DNA from: Haemophilus parainfluenzae
GTDB taxonomy: Bacteria; Pseudomonadota; Gammaproteobacteria; Enterobacterales; Pasteurellaceae
Assembly (NCBI RefSeq): GCF_003252755.1
Contig: NZ_QEPT01000005.1
Coordinates: 62,001-126,000 of the forward strand
Direction: 5' to 3'
Length of the DNA: 64,000 nt
The position numbers were made by a program, and so were the translations under genes. The notes under the pieces are model-generated. The model had not been told where the DNA came from. It saw only the letters and a program-made list of their open reading frames with translations, and ran no database searches. Below are positions 37,177 through 45,146 of this stretch, in pieces (positions within the stretch are counted from its first letter, which is position 1; the number at the start of each line of letters is the position of its first letter).

Positions 37177-37532
37177 AGCTTGCATTCTTATTTCGTACCG
37201 CACCGCATGGAAACGCGATTTCTCGTGAAGGTTTAGATGCTTTGCTCGCGGCAACAGCATTTTGTGATGAAGAGGAAATTGGTGTCTTTTTTATCGATGA
37301 TGGCGTATTAAATTTACTTGATGGGCAAAATCCTGAGTTATTGTTACAAAAAGATTTTATCCGCACCTTTAAATTATTAGATTTATACGATATTGAACAG
37401 CGCTTTGTCTGCGCCGATTCGCTCGACCAATACAATTTACAAGCTGAACAACTTATTATTTCTGCTGAAAAAATTGACCGCACTTCGCTGATCAATAAAC
37501 TTAGCCAAGCAGAAAAAGTGTTTACGTTTTAA
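37173..37532 (+). CDS. tusC: Sulfur relay protein TusC
   Basis: 119-residue DsrE-family subunit of the TusBCD complex. It starts MKLAFLFRTAPHGNAISREGLDALLA, a clear TusC N-terminus, and lies between tusD and tusB. It has no catalytic cysteine role in the complex. Confidence 0.93.
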   Translation: MKLAFLFRTAPHGNAISREGLDALLAATAFCDEEEIGVFFIDDGVLNLLDGQNPELLLQKDFIRTFKLLDLYDIEQRFVCADSLDQYNLQAEQLIISAEKIDRTSLINKLSQAEKVFTF

Positions 37533-37540
37533 GGAATATT

Positions 37541-37828
37541 ATGCTTTATACCTTTTCTCAAGCTCATTATTCTGAGACAGAACTTCAACGTTATTTAACT
37601 GAAATCACGGAAAATGATGCGGTGGTTTTATGGCAAGATGGCGTGTTGCTAGCGGTAAAGTACGGAGAAATGTTTACTCAATGCAAAGGACAATGTTTTG
37701 TGCTGGAACAAGATGCTTTAGCCCGAAATTTAACCGCACTTTTGCCAGAAAACAATCAAGTGCGGTCAATTTCATTCACAGATTTAGTGGATTTAACTGC
37801 TCAATATTCGCCTCAAATCGCCTTATAG
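37541..37828 (+). CDS. tusB: Sulfur relay protein TusB
   Basis: 95-residue DsrH-family third subunit of TusBCD. It carries DAVVLWQDGVLLAV near residue 28 and ends with the family-type IPFTDLVDL-like segment. It converges on, and overlaps by six bases, the stop of the membrane protein gene on the other strand; no terminator separates them. Confidence 0.9.
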   Translation: MLYTFSQAHYSETELQRYLTEITENDAVVLWQDGVLLAVKYGEMFTQCKGQCFVLEQDALARNLTALLPENNQVRSISFTDLVDLTAQYSPQIAL

Positions 37829-38224
37829 CGGGCGTTCTTTCGGTAACAAGAGCGGTAGTACCATAACAGAATAAAGCGCTAAGCCTGCGGCCATTAAGCA
37901 GGTAATTTCTAATCCTCCTGCACGTAACCATTCGCCAAATCCCATATCATTCACTAGCGTTGCATAAAAGATTCCCGCTACGACGGTATAACAAAATCCA
38001 ATTAATACCGAAATTAATGCGATGGCTTTTACGTGATAACTCGCATAACGGTGAAATGCTGCCCAAAGTGTAATGAGAAAAGTCGGTACCGCAGCCACGA
38101 TAAAGACGGTAACCGCTGAAGGCTGAAATCCATCGGCATCATTGTTTGCGAACATTAGGCCAATAGTGCCGATAATTTGAATAATCAACGGTAAAAGAAT
38201 AAATGCTTTAAGATATTTTTTCAT
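37823..38224 (-). CDS. Small four-helix membrane protein, unknown function
   Basis: 133 residues with four predicted membrane segments (about 6-26, 37-57, 65-87, 104-125). I do not recognise a characterised family. It ends in LLLPKERPL. It stands alone on the minus strand between tusB and the YeaK-like gene, with its own start region at 38224. Confidence 0.75.
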   Translation of the reverse strand: MKKYLKAFILLPLIIQIIGTIGLMFANNDADGFQPSAVTVFIVAAVPTFLITLWAAFHRYASYHVKAIALISVLIGFCYTVVAGIFYATLVNDMGFGEWLRAGGLEITCLMAAGLALYSVMVLPLLLPKERPL

Positions 38225-38291
38225 GAGATGTCCAGTTAATAGAAAAACGGAAGCATTGTATCAATCAAATGAAAGACAACCAATCTTTTCC

Positions 38292-38780
38292 CTATTCGGT
38301 TTTTATTACATCCACTAATGTGGGTTGAACGATTGAGGCGTAATCTTGTGTGTTAAGAATAATGGAGCGTTCTAATATACCTGCATTAAATGCCAATTCA
38401 TCATAACGAGAAAGTAAGCTAGGATCAGCAATTAATAACAAATCAGGATGAAAGCTAAAAGGCGGAATTGCACCAAATACACAGTCAGTTAGGGTGTCTA
38501 CTTCTGCTGGACTAGCAAGTGATGCTTTCGTGCCACCCAAATAGGCCGCTACTTTGCTTAAATCAGATTGTTGATCAGCTGGTAATATAACTAATACTGC
38601 TTGTTTTACGCCATTCCCTTTTACTTTGCATACCAAGGCTTTTGCCCCTTGCCCTAATTCTGTACCCCGGATTTTAGCTACTTCTTCTGATTTTCCTGCT
38701 GTGGGATGTTCAACCACACGATAGCGTGCTTGATGCTTATCTAAAAGCGCGGTCAATTTTTCAAATGTTTTTACAGACAT
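38292..38780 (-). CDS. yeaK: YbaK/ProX-type aminoacyl-tRNA deacylase, YeaK-like
   Basis: Trans-editing enzyme that hydrolyses mischarged aminoacyl-tRNA. The ATG at 38780 (MSVKTFEKL) has an AAGGA site 7 bases upstream. It has 162 residues. The conserved GQGAKALVCKVKGNG near residue 40 (catalytic-type lysine) and FGAIPPFSFHPDL near 110 match E. coli YeaK rather than Cys-tRNA(Pro) deacylase YbaK. YeaK is reported to act on Ser-type mischarged tRNAs; the specificity here is inference. Confidence 0.82.
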   Translation of the reverse strand: MSVKTFEKLTALLDKHQARYRVVEHPTAGKSEEVAKIRGTELGQGAKALVCKVKGNGVKQAVLVILPADQQSDLSKVAAYLGGTKASLASPAEVDTLTDCVFGAIPPFSFHPDLLLIADPSLLSRYDELAFNAGILERSIILNTQDYASIVQPTLVDVIKTE

Positions 38781-38936
38781 GAGTGATTCCTTCAATAGCA
38801 ATGTTTAATCAGTTTAGCAAGGATTGATGTATGTGAAAATCACAGAAAAATAATTAATCTTTTGAGTCGTATTTATTATGAGATAGACAAATACCTTTAT
38901 GCCCCGTACTATGTTTCTTTTTCTTTGGTATCGATT

Positions 38937-39335
38937 ATGACTCGAATTAATCTTGTTCCGCCAGCGGAGCTTTGTGATCAGCATCTTTTAGCGGAGCATC
39001 GTGAATTAACTCGCATTCCTAACGCCGTGGCGAAAGGTAAATTTCATTTGAAAGGACAGCCTACGGAATATAAGTTGGGGGAAGGGCATGTGCGCTTTTT
39101 CTTTAATAAATTGGCGTTTTTAAAGAAACGGTATGATGCATTGCATGCGGAATGTAAGGCGCGAGGCTTTAACGTGCAGTATATTTGGAATGAAATGTTA
39201 CCTGATGATCCAAGTTTATGGTTGGACTATGAAGCCACAGAAGCGGCGTTACAGATTAATCGGGAACGTATTCAGGAAAGAATGCCATTAAAGGCGAGAT
39301 TTACACCGCATCTTCCAAAGAGCGGTCAAAAATAA
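38937..39335 (+). CDS. T4 endonuclease V-like pyrimidine dimer DNA glycosylase
   Basis: Base-excision repair enzyme for UV photoproducts (Pyr_excise family, T4 DenV). It has 132 residues from the ATG at 38937. This start is chosen because the family works through an N-terminal threonine exposed after Met removal: here MTRINL gives Thr2, as in T4. Other T4 catalytic and binding residues align: Arg3, His16, Arg22 and Glu23 in AEHRE, plus GEGHVRFFFNKL. It stands alone, with an ordinary uptake-signal-like AGCGGTCAA near its end. The nearest upstream palindrome is noted under rejected items. Confidence 0.88.
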   Translation: MTRINLVPPAELCDQHLLAEHRELTRIPNAVAKGKFHLKGQPTEYKLGEGHVRFFFNKLAFLKKRYDALHAECKARGFNVQYIWNEMLPDDPSLWLDYEATEAALQINRERIQERMPLKARFTPHLPKSGQK

Positions 39336-39373
39336 AGGAGTTTTCACTTATGAAAGGCAGTGAGAATATAAAA

Positions 39374-39394
39374 AAGGTGAGCATCGCTCACCTT
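39374..39394 (-). terminator. Terminator of the Fur-box binding-protein gene
   Basis: AAGGTGAGC, ATC loop, GCTCACCTT; perfect 9-bp stem. Read on the minus strand it is followed by six T, so it ends the minus-strand gene that stops at 39404. Confidence 0.88.
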
Positions 39395-39403
39395 ATGAAT
39401 TGT

Positions 39404-40516
39404 TTAATCTTTCAATTTAATAAAAAACGTACCACTAGGTATGATAGGCAAATAGTTTTTATGGAAATCCATAAAGGTTTTTTGTGGGTCTATGTCTTCA
39501 AAAAGTTTTGGGTAAAGTGCTTTTGCCATAAATTGAGCGGCTGCTAGATCACTTAGTGAGCGAGAGGCTGTATGATAAATACCGTAAACACGGTGGTTTT
39601 TAACTGCAGGTAAATCTTGCCACCCTGCACGGGTTAAGAAACCTTTTAGGCGTTTTTGTGCATCCTGTTCATTGATGTTTATTCCCATCGCCATCATTTC
39701 ATCGTTAGTTTCATGCCCCATTTCTGTGCCAGAAATCATGATCACTTCAGGTTGTGCGGCAAGAAGTTGTTCTGGATTAATTGGTCCCCAATTTTCGACA
39801 AAAGGCTTGCTTACGTTATCCCCGCCAACAGTTTCAGCAATAGCACCCCACATATTTTTACCAAAGGTAAAGCTATATTCACTAGGACCTTTATTGCCAA
39901 ATTCTACATAGATTTTAGGTTTAGGTAGGTTAGCCTCTTTTACACGTTTTTGAATATCAGTAATGCCTTGAGCATATTCATCTGCAATTTTATTTGCTCG
40001 TTCTTCGGTACCTGCAAGTTGCCCAAAAATCTTTGCGCTTTGGGTGTGTCGTTCTACACTTTGAGCATTAAAATCGACAACAATAATTGGAATGCCAGCT
40101 TGTTCTAACTTTGGTAGTTCGGAACCAATAGTTTGATATTGCCATTCTGCAAGAATCAATACATCAGGTTTTAATGCCAAGGTTTTTTCGGTTGAGAAAG
40201 TTCCTGTATTTACATTACCAATATCAGCAATATTTTTGAGTTCAGGCATTTTTTCAGAAAACAATGCCCAACTTCCTGGATTAAATTTTTCCCAAAATTC
40301 ACGTGAGATACCTTTAACATATTTAAAATTTTCAACACCCGTAACAGCAATGTAATCAGGATAGTAAAAGCCTAACACGGCATTTTTTACGGGCACATCA
40401 ACGTTAACTTCTCGTCCTAATACATCTTTGATTGTTTTTATTTCTGCTTGAGTAGTGATACCAAAAGTCAGTAATAGAACGGCAAAAATTAAACGAATTG
40501 TTGATTTTTTTTGCAT
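39404..40516 (-). CDS. Iron-type (FecB/TroA fold) ABC binding protein, orphan
   Basis: 370-residue periplasmic binding protein with signal peptide (cleavage likely after TTQA, residue 24). Class III fold used for siderophores, heme, cobalamin and molybdate: IKDVLGREVNVDVPVKNAV near residue 30, LKPDVLILAEWQYQ near 115, INPEQLLAAQPEVIMISGTEM near 250. No permease or ATPase gene is adjacent, so it must use a transporter elsewhere. A Fur-box-like site in the promoter region points to iron or siderophore; molybdate (MolA-like) is the alternative. Confidence 0.8.
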   Translation of the reverse strand: MQKKSTIRLIFAVLLLTFGITTQAEIKTIKDVLGREVNVDVPVKNAVLGFYYPDYIAVTGVENFKYVKGISREFWEKFNPGSWALFSEKMPELKNIADIGNVNTGTFSTEKTLALKPDVLILAEWQYQTIGSELPKLEQAGIPIIVVDFNAQSVERHTQSAKIFGQLAGTEERANKIADEYAQGITDIQKRVKEANLPKPKIYVEFGNKGPSEYSFTFGKNMWGAIAETVGGDNVSKPFVENWGPINPEQLLAAQPEVIMISGTEMGHETNDEMMAMGININEQDAQKRLKGFLTRAGWQDLPAVKNHRVYGIYHTASRSLSDLAAAQFMAKALYPKLFEDIDPQKTFMDFHKNYLPIIPSGTFFIKLKD

Positions 40517-40558
40517 ATAAACTCCTGTCTGAATAAAACATCAGAATATTGCCATAAA

Positions 40559-40573
40559 TAAGAATTATTATCA
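40559..40573. promoter_or_regulatory. Fur-box-like site upstream of the orphan binding protein
   Basis: Read on the minus strand it is TGATAAT-A-ATTCTTA, 12 of 14 matches to the 7-1-7 Fur consensus (TGATAAT-N-ATTATCA). It lies 43-57 bases upstream of the start codon, in promoter position. A further GTGATAATAC lies at about 40590-40600. Confidence 0.55.
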
Positions 40574-40692
40574 AATTCAGATGTTATAAAGTGATAATAC
40601 AAGAAATGCTGTTGAAGGGTAAAATAGGCATATATCTAGAAAAAACATATTTCGCATTTAAAATTGGAAGTGCGGTCAAAACTTAGTAAGTT

Positions 40693-40729
40693 TTCACTTC
40701 TCCTTGAGTTGGACTAAAGGAGAAGTGAA
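40693..40729. repeat. Perfect 13-bp inverted repeat between two minus-strand transport genes
   Basis: TTCACTTCTCCTT and AAGGAGAAGTGAA around an 11-base loop. No T-run follows on either strand, so it is not a classical terminator. It lies 10 bases downstream of the cysteine-type binding-protein stop (40740) and may protect that mRNA end. Confidence 0.75.
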
Positions 40730-40739
40730 TGTGGGAGAA

Positions 40740-41597
40740 TTATTTATATTCAACCACGATATCGCTTTCGCTGACGGTATCACCATAAACTGGCAATAAG
40801 GTTTTTTCATAAGCTTGTTTTAAACGACCATCTTTGCCTAAGGTTTGGATTTCGTTGTTTAACCAATTTAACAATTCAGGTGCATCTTTGCGAACAGCTG
40901 GTGCAATAACATCTTGATCACCAAAGTTTTTTATGCCTACGGTATAACCTGGATTTTGTTTTGCCCAAGCGAATAAGAAGGTATTGTCATTAGATAATGC
41001 ATCACCACGACCATCACGTAAGGCTTCAAAGGTTTCTGTATTTTGTTCGAATTTTAATAACTTCACATCAGGATAGTTTTTGGTGAAGAAAATATCGGCA
41101 GTAGTGCCTTTATCAACAATTAAAGTTTTTCCTTTTAATTGTTCAAGGTCAGTAATAACAGAACCATCTTTTGAAACAACACCTAATGCCACTTTCATGT
41201 ATGGATTCGCAAAATCCACCACTTCTTTACGTGCTGGAGTTACAGTAAAGTTGGCGAGAATAATATCAACTTTCTTAGAAAGTAAGTATTCAGCACGGTT
41301 TGCGGCATCCACTAAAACAAATTCCACTTTGTTTTCGTCGCCTAATAAGTCTTTACCGATCGCTTTACCAATTTCAACATCAAAGCCTTGGCTTTTGCCT
41401 TGTGCATCAACATAACCAAATGGTGGTTTATCGCTAAATACACCAATGCGCACTTTGCCATCTTTTTGTATTTGCTCAAGGCTTGAAACCGTTTTTGCCC
41501 CGTCTTTAGCGGGTTCTTTGTCATTACACGCGGTTAAGCCAAATGCTAAGGTGGCAGTAGCTAAAAGTGTGGTCAATGTTTTAAATGTTTTCTTCAT
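40740..41597 (-). CDS. Amino acid ABC binding lipoprotein, CjaA-like (cysteine type)
   Basis: 285 residues from the ATG at 41597 (MKKTFKTLT). Lipobox LTAC with Cys24. SBP_bac_3 fold: RIGVFSDKPPFGYVD near residue 53, ILANFTVTPARKEVVDFA near 118, VDKGTTADIFFTKNYP near 165. From memory the closest match is Campylobacter CjaA, a cysteine-binding protein, including NTETFEALRDGRGDALSND. The ATPase gene overlaps its start by 17 bases. Last gene of a permease-permease-ATPase-binding protein operon. Confidence 0.85.
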   Translation of the reverse strand: MKKTFKTLTTLLATATLAFGLTACNDKEPAKDGAKTVSSLEQIQKDGKVRIGVFSDKPPFGYVDAQGKSQGFDVEIGKAIGKDLLGDENKVEFVLVDAANRAEYLLSKKVDIILANFTVTPARKEVVDFANPYMKVALGVVSKDGSVITDLEQLKGKTLIVDKGTTADIFFTKNYPDVKLLKFEQNTETFEALRDGRGDALSNDNTFLFAWAKQNPGYTVGIKNFGDQDVIAPAVRKDAPELLNWLNNEIQTLGKDGRLKQAYEKTLLPVYGDTVSESDIVVEYK

Positions 41598-42345
41598 AGT
41601 TTGTCCCTCTCGGTTCATAATTTAAGATATTTAAGAATGTTTTCGCACGATCCGTGGTTGGATTCGTGAAGAAATCTTCCGGTTTTGCTTGTTCAATAAT
41701 TTGCCCTTTATCCATAAACACGATGCGATTAGCCACTTGACGGGCAAAATTCATTTCATGGGTAACGATAAGCATCGTCATGCCATCTTTGGCGAGGCCT
41801 AAGATCACATCAAGTACTTCACGTACCATTTCTGGGTCAAGGGCAGCAGTGACTTCATCAAACAGAATAATTTCAGGGTTCATGCAAAGTGAACGAACAA
41901 TGGCAATTCGCTGTTTTTGTCCACCGGATAATTCACGTGGATAGGCATTTTTTCGGTCATATAAACCTACGCGTTTAAGTAACTCATCGGCTTGTTTTTC
42001 AGCTTCAGCACGATCGCGTTTTTGTACTTTTAAAGGGCCGAGTAAAATATTGTCAATCACTGATAAATGAGCGAAGAGTTCATAACTTTGGAATACCATC
42101 CCAATGCGTTGACGCGCTTTGACCCAAGGAATGTCTTTGCCTAATTCGCCTGCATTTTGCAGCAAAATATGACCGCGCTTTATTTCCTCTAGCCCATTTA
42201 GGCAGCGTAAAAAAGTACTTTTACCACAACCCGATGGACCTAAAATAACGACAACTTCGCCTTTCTCTATAGAAAGATTGATGCCTTTGAGTGCTTCTAC
42301 ATCACCGTAATTTTTGACGAGGTTTTTAATTTCTAATAACGCCAT
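41581..42345 (-). CDS. Amino acid ABC transporter ATP-binding subunit
   Basis: 254-residue ATPase of the polar amino acid (GlnQ/HisP-like) type. Walker A GPSGCGKST, signature LSGGQKQR, Walker B EIILFDEVTAALDPE, H-loop VTHEM. The final codons extend into the binding-protein gene by 17 bases. It lies downstream of both permease genes. Confidence 0.92.
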   Translation of the reverse strand: MALLEIKNLVKNYGDVEALKGINLSIEKGEVVVILGPSGCGKSTFLRCLNGLEEIKRGHILLQNAGELGKDIPWVKARQRIGMVFQSYELFAHLSVIDNILLGPLKVQKRDRAEAEKQADELLKRVGLYDRKNAYPRELSGGQKQRIAIVRSLCMNPEIILFDEVTAALDPEMVREVLDVILGLAKDGMTMLIVTHEMNFARQVANRIVFMDKGQIIEQAKPEDFFTNPTTDRAKTFLNILNYEPRGTNYEENI

Positions 42346-42363
42346 GTGTTTTCCTAATAAAAA

Positions 42364-43032
42364 TTAACTTTCCCAACGGGTTTCTAAATAACGGGAAAAT
42401 AAGGATAGCGGGTAACAAATCACAAAATATAAACCGAAAATGACACCGTAAATCCAAAGCGCCGCTGATTGATTACTAAATAATGAATGCTCGATAATTT
42501 GTTGACCGACTTTAATTACTTCAACCACACCAATTAACATCGCCAAAGAGCTGGTTTTTACCATGCGAGTAAAGAGGTTAATAGCACTTGGTGTCACACG
42601 TTTTAAACTTTGTGGCAGTAAAATATACACAAAGGTTTGAAACGGCGTTAAACCTAAAGCGTAGGCTGATTCTACTTGATGTTTTTCAATAGAAGTTAAT
42701 GCACCACGCACTAAATCCCCCATTTCAGCCGTTCCCCAGAAAATAAACACCAAAATACATACAGAAATGCCATCTAAGTGAATATCAAACCATTTTGCTA
42801 AACCGAAATACGCGAGAAAAAGTAACGCTAATAATGGAATGATGCGTACAAATTCTAAATAAAAGCGGCAAATGGCTTTAATAATGGGATTTCTGCTTGT
42901 CATGATTACGCCAAAAATGACACCTAAAATACAGGCGAAGAAAACAGAAACGAATGCAATTTCAGCCGTTACCCATAAACCGTTGAGCAAGCGTTCAATG
43001 TTGCTGCCTTGGAATAATAACTCAAGCCCCAT
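42364..43032 (-). CDS. Amino acid ABC transporter permease 2
   Basis: 222-residue HisM-type permease with about five membrane segments. The EAA loop reads VESAYALGLTPFQTFVYILLPQSLKR near residue 125. It overlaps the upstream permease gene by 11 bases, so the two form a heterodimer encoded in tandem. Confidence 0.9.
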   Translation of the reverse strand: MGLELLFQGSNIERLLNGLWVTAEIAFVSVFFACILGVIFGVIMTSRNPIIKAICRFYLEFVRIIPLLALLFLAYFGLAKWFDIHLDGISVCILVFIFWGTAEMGDLVRGALTSIEKHQVESAYALGLTPFQTFVYILLPQSLKRVTPSAINLFTRMVKTSSLAMLIGVVEVIKVGQQIIEHSLFSNQSAALWIYGVIFGLYFVICYPLSLFSRYLETRWES

Positions 43033-43681
43033 ATTTTGCTCTCCGAGTACGGCGTTCTAAATAACTGATGAACAGAGACATCGGTAATAGAATGATTAAA
43101 TAAAACACCACTAATAAAAATAAGGCTTCATTGGTTTTGTAATCGAGCCCGATGACTTCTTTTGCGACAAACATGAGTTCCGCAACTGCGACAGCACTGA
43201 TCACAGAGGTTTCTTTCATTAAGAACAAGCAATTTGCCCCGATTGCAGGTGTTGCAATCGCAAAGGCTTGTGGGAAAATGACATAGCGAAACGCTTGGAA
43301 AGGAGTTAGGCCAATACTTAATGCTGATTCAATTTGCCCTTTTGATACAGCTTCCAGACCTCCGCGAATGGCTTCTGCCATATAGCTTCCACCTAAAAAT
43401 GCCAGGCCGATAATGCCGCAAGTAAACCCATCTAATTTCAGACCAATTTTAGAAAGCCCAAAATAGAGAAAAAATACTTGAATTAATAAAGGCGTATTAC
43501 GAGAAAGCTCGATATAGCCTTTTACTAGCCAAGTTAATGATTTGACTTTGTAGGTGGTAATCACAGCACAAATCACACCAATCACTATCGACAATAAAAT
43601 GCCCCAAAAGGCGAGATGAAGCGTCATCAATGTGGCATGAATAAAACGTGGCGTGACACTTAAAATATAATCCCAATTCAT
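43022..43681 (-). CDS. Amino acid ABC transporter permease 1
   Basis: 219-residue HisQ/GlnP-type permease with about five membrane segments. The EAA loop reads IESALSIGLTPFQAFRYVIFPQAF near residue 135, and RNTPLLIQVFFLYFGL near 60 is typical of the family. First gene of the cysteine-type importer operon; the 170 bases upstream to hemY contain the hemY terminator and the A/T-rich promoter region. Confidence 0.9.
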   Translation of the reverse strand: MNWDYILSVTPRFIHATLMTLHLAFWGILLSIVIGVICAVITTYKVKSLTWLVKGYIELSRNTPLLIQVFFLYFGLSKIGLKLDGFTCGIIGLAFLGGSYMAEAIRGGLEAVSKGQIESALSIGLTPFQAFRYVIFPQAFAIATPAIGANCLFLMKETSVISAVAVAELMFVAKEVIGLDYKTNEALFLLVVFYLIILLPMSLFISYLERRTRRAKYGA

Positions 43682-43818
43682 TTTTTATAATTTAATCGTT
43701 TGCGTAACGATATAGTAAAAAATTTTGAAACGGTGAGAAAATAATGGAAATTTATTACTTATAAAGAAATGTAATAAGAAGCGGGTTTTAAATAAAATAA
43801 GTGGTGGGGAATGATAAA

Positions 43819-43840
43819 ACGGGGCTTTATTCAGCCCCGT
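43819..43840 (-). terminator. Terminator after hemY
   Basis: ACGGGGCT, TTATTC loop, AGCCCCGT: perfect 8-bp GC-rich stem, followed on the minus strand by TTTTATC. It lies 10 bases after the hemY stop and ends the hemCDXY operon. Confidence 0.88.
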
Positions 43841-43850
43841 CGTTGTTTAT

Positions 43851-45137
43851 TTAATCACGTTTTGCGATAAGTGCGGTTGGTTCTTCGTCTGTTTTTACTT
43901 CAGTTTGTATTTCAGTGGGTTTGTCTTGAATTGACATGGCTGATTTTAAACTATCCTGACGAATTTTTTCTGCTGCTTCTTTGTCACCAGCTTGTTCGAA
44001 CACATAAGATGCCATCATGACATCATTTGGTTGAAGCTGAGTTGGGCAAGCAGTCACTTCTTTAAATGCTTCTGCTGCTTTAGCAAAATCGTTATTACGC
44101 ACATAAAGATAGCCTAATGCACGATTGAGACAACAACGTTGGCTTTCATCGGCACGTTTTGCACGTTTTTCTACTAACTTGAGTAGCTTGCTGTTATCTT
44201 CTGCTTGTAAACGAGTAATTTGTGTGCAAAGTTCAGGGCTAATTGGTGTGTTATCACCCAATTTCTTCATGATTTCAAGCGTGAATTCATAAGCCGATTC
44301 ATGATCGTTACAATCAATTAAACGTTGAATTAAAGCGGTTTTTAATTCTAAATCATTGCGACGACGACGTGGCTGAGCTTCCCACCATGCGAGCAAGCCT
44401 TCAACGCCTTCTTCATTCATTTTCTCATCTAACAAGCCATTTTCTGTTTCTTGTTGAAGGGCTTTAAATTCTTCTGCTGAGAATAAACCAGAACCTTCGA
44501 TTAAATCTAAGATGCCATCAAGTGCCTGATAAGCTTTGGAACGGCTATAAATTTCAGCAGCAAGTTTTAATACTTCTTTGTTACGATCTGACATTTCAAG
44601 CAAGCTATCGACGGAACTACGCGCTGCCGGTAATTTATTTTGTTGTAATAAAATACGGGTGCGAGCAATTTCGACGACTAGATTATCTGAACCGGCAAGT
44701 TCAGTCGCCTCAATTAAATAACGGTTTGCGCTGAATTCATCACCGCGTTGCTGTGCAGCTTCAGCGGCTTTAATCAGATTTAATACTGGCTCTGCAGAAT
44801 GTTTCGCGTTTTTACCAATCAGTTTTTCTGCCTTGGCATAATCGCCTTCATTCATCTTCATCAAGCCTTCAAGGGTTTGACGTTGTGCTTTCACACGTTT
44901 ACGGCGAGAAAACCAGTTATAGGTATTGCTACTTAAACGGAAGAAACGGGTAACAATCCACTCTAATGTATAAATTATCGCAAGTGCGACCACAAAGAAA
45001 ATGACTAATGTGGTGAGCGACATTTCATATATGGTGTTTGCTGTTTCAATTCTGACATAACCTTGCTGACCGGAGAGGTAAGGCCCTGCAATCAATCCGG
45101 CAAGTAAGGCTATCATTAAAAAGAGAACTCTAAACAT
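43851..45137 (-). CDS. hemY: HemY: TPR-containing inner-membrane protein of the heme operon
   Basis: 428 residues. Two N-terminal membrane segments (about 4-22 and 40-62) with [19 protein letters not shown], then tetratricopeptide-like helical repeats ([51 protein letters not shown]). The role in late porphyrin handling is not well defined; it is not a protoporphyrinogen oxidase despite the shared name with the Bacillus gene. Last gene of hemC-hemD-hemX-hemY, 9 bases after hemX. Confidence 0.93.
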   Translation of the reverse strand: MFRVLFLMIALLAGLIAGPYLSGQQGYVRIETANTIYEMSLTTLVIFFVVALAIIYTLEWIVTRFFRLSSNTYNWFSRRKRVKAQRQTLEGLMKMNEGDYAKAEKLIGKNAKHSAEPVLNLIKAAEAAQQRGDEFSANRYLIEATELAGSDNLVVEIARTRILLQQNKLPAARSSVDSLLEMSDRNKEVLKLAAEIYSRSKAYQALDGILDLIEGSGLFSAEEFKALQQETENGLLDEKMNEEGVEGLLAWWEAQPRRRRNDLELKTALIQRLIDCNDHESAYEFTLEIMKKLGDNTPISPELCTQITRLQAEDNSKLLKLVEKRAKRADESQRCCLNRALGYLYVRNNDFAKAAEAFKEVTACPTQLQPNDVMMASYVFEQAGDKEAAEKIRQDSLKSAMSIQDKPTEIQTEVKTDEEPTALIAKRD

Positions 45138-45146
45138 TATCTATCC

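Noticed and set aside
38832-38844. TGTGA-AAA-TCACA palindrome before the T4 endonuclease V-like gene
   Set aside because: Both half-sites match CRP exactly but the spacer is 3, not 6, so CRP could not bind it normally.
38862-38936. 25-codon N-terminal extension of the endonuclease V-like protein
   Set aside because: The family needs a threonine right after the initiator Met; the extension would bury it, and the in-frame ATG at 38937 restores it.
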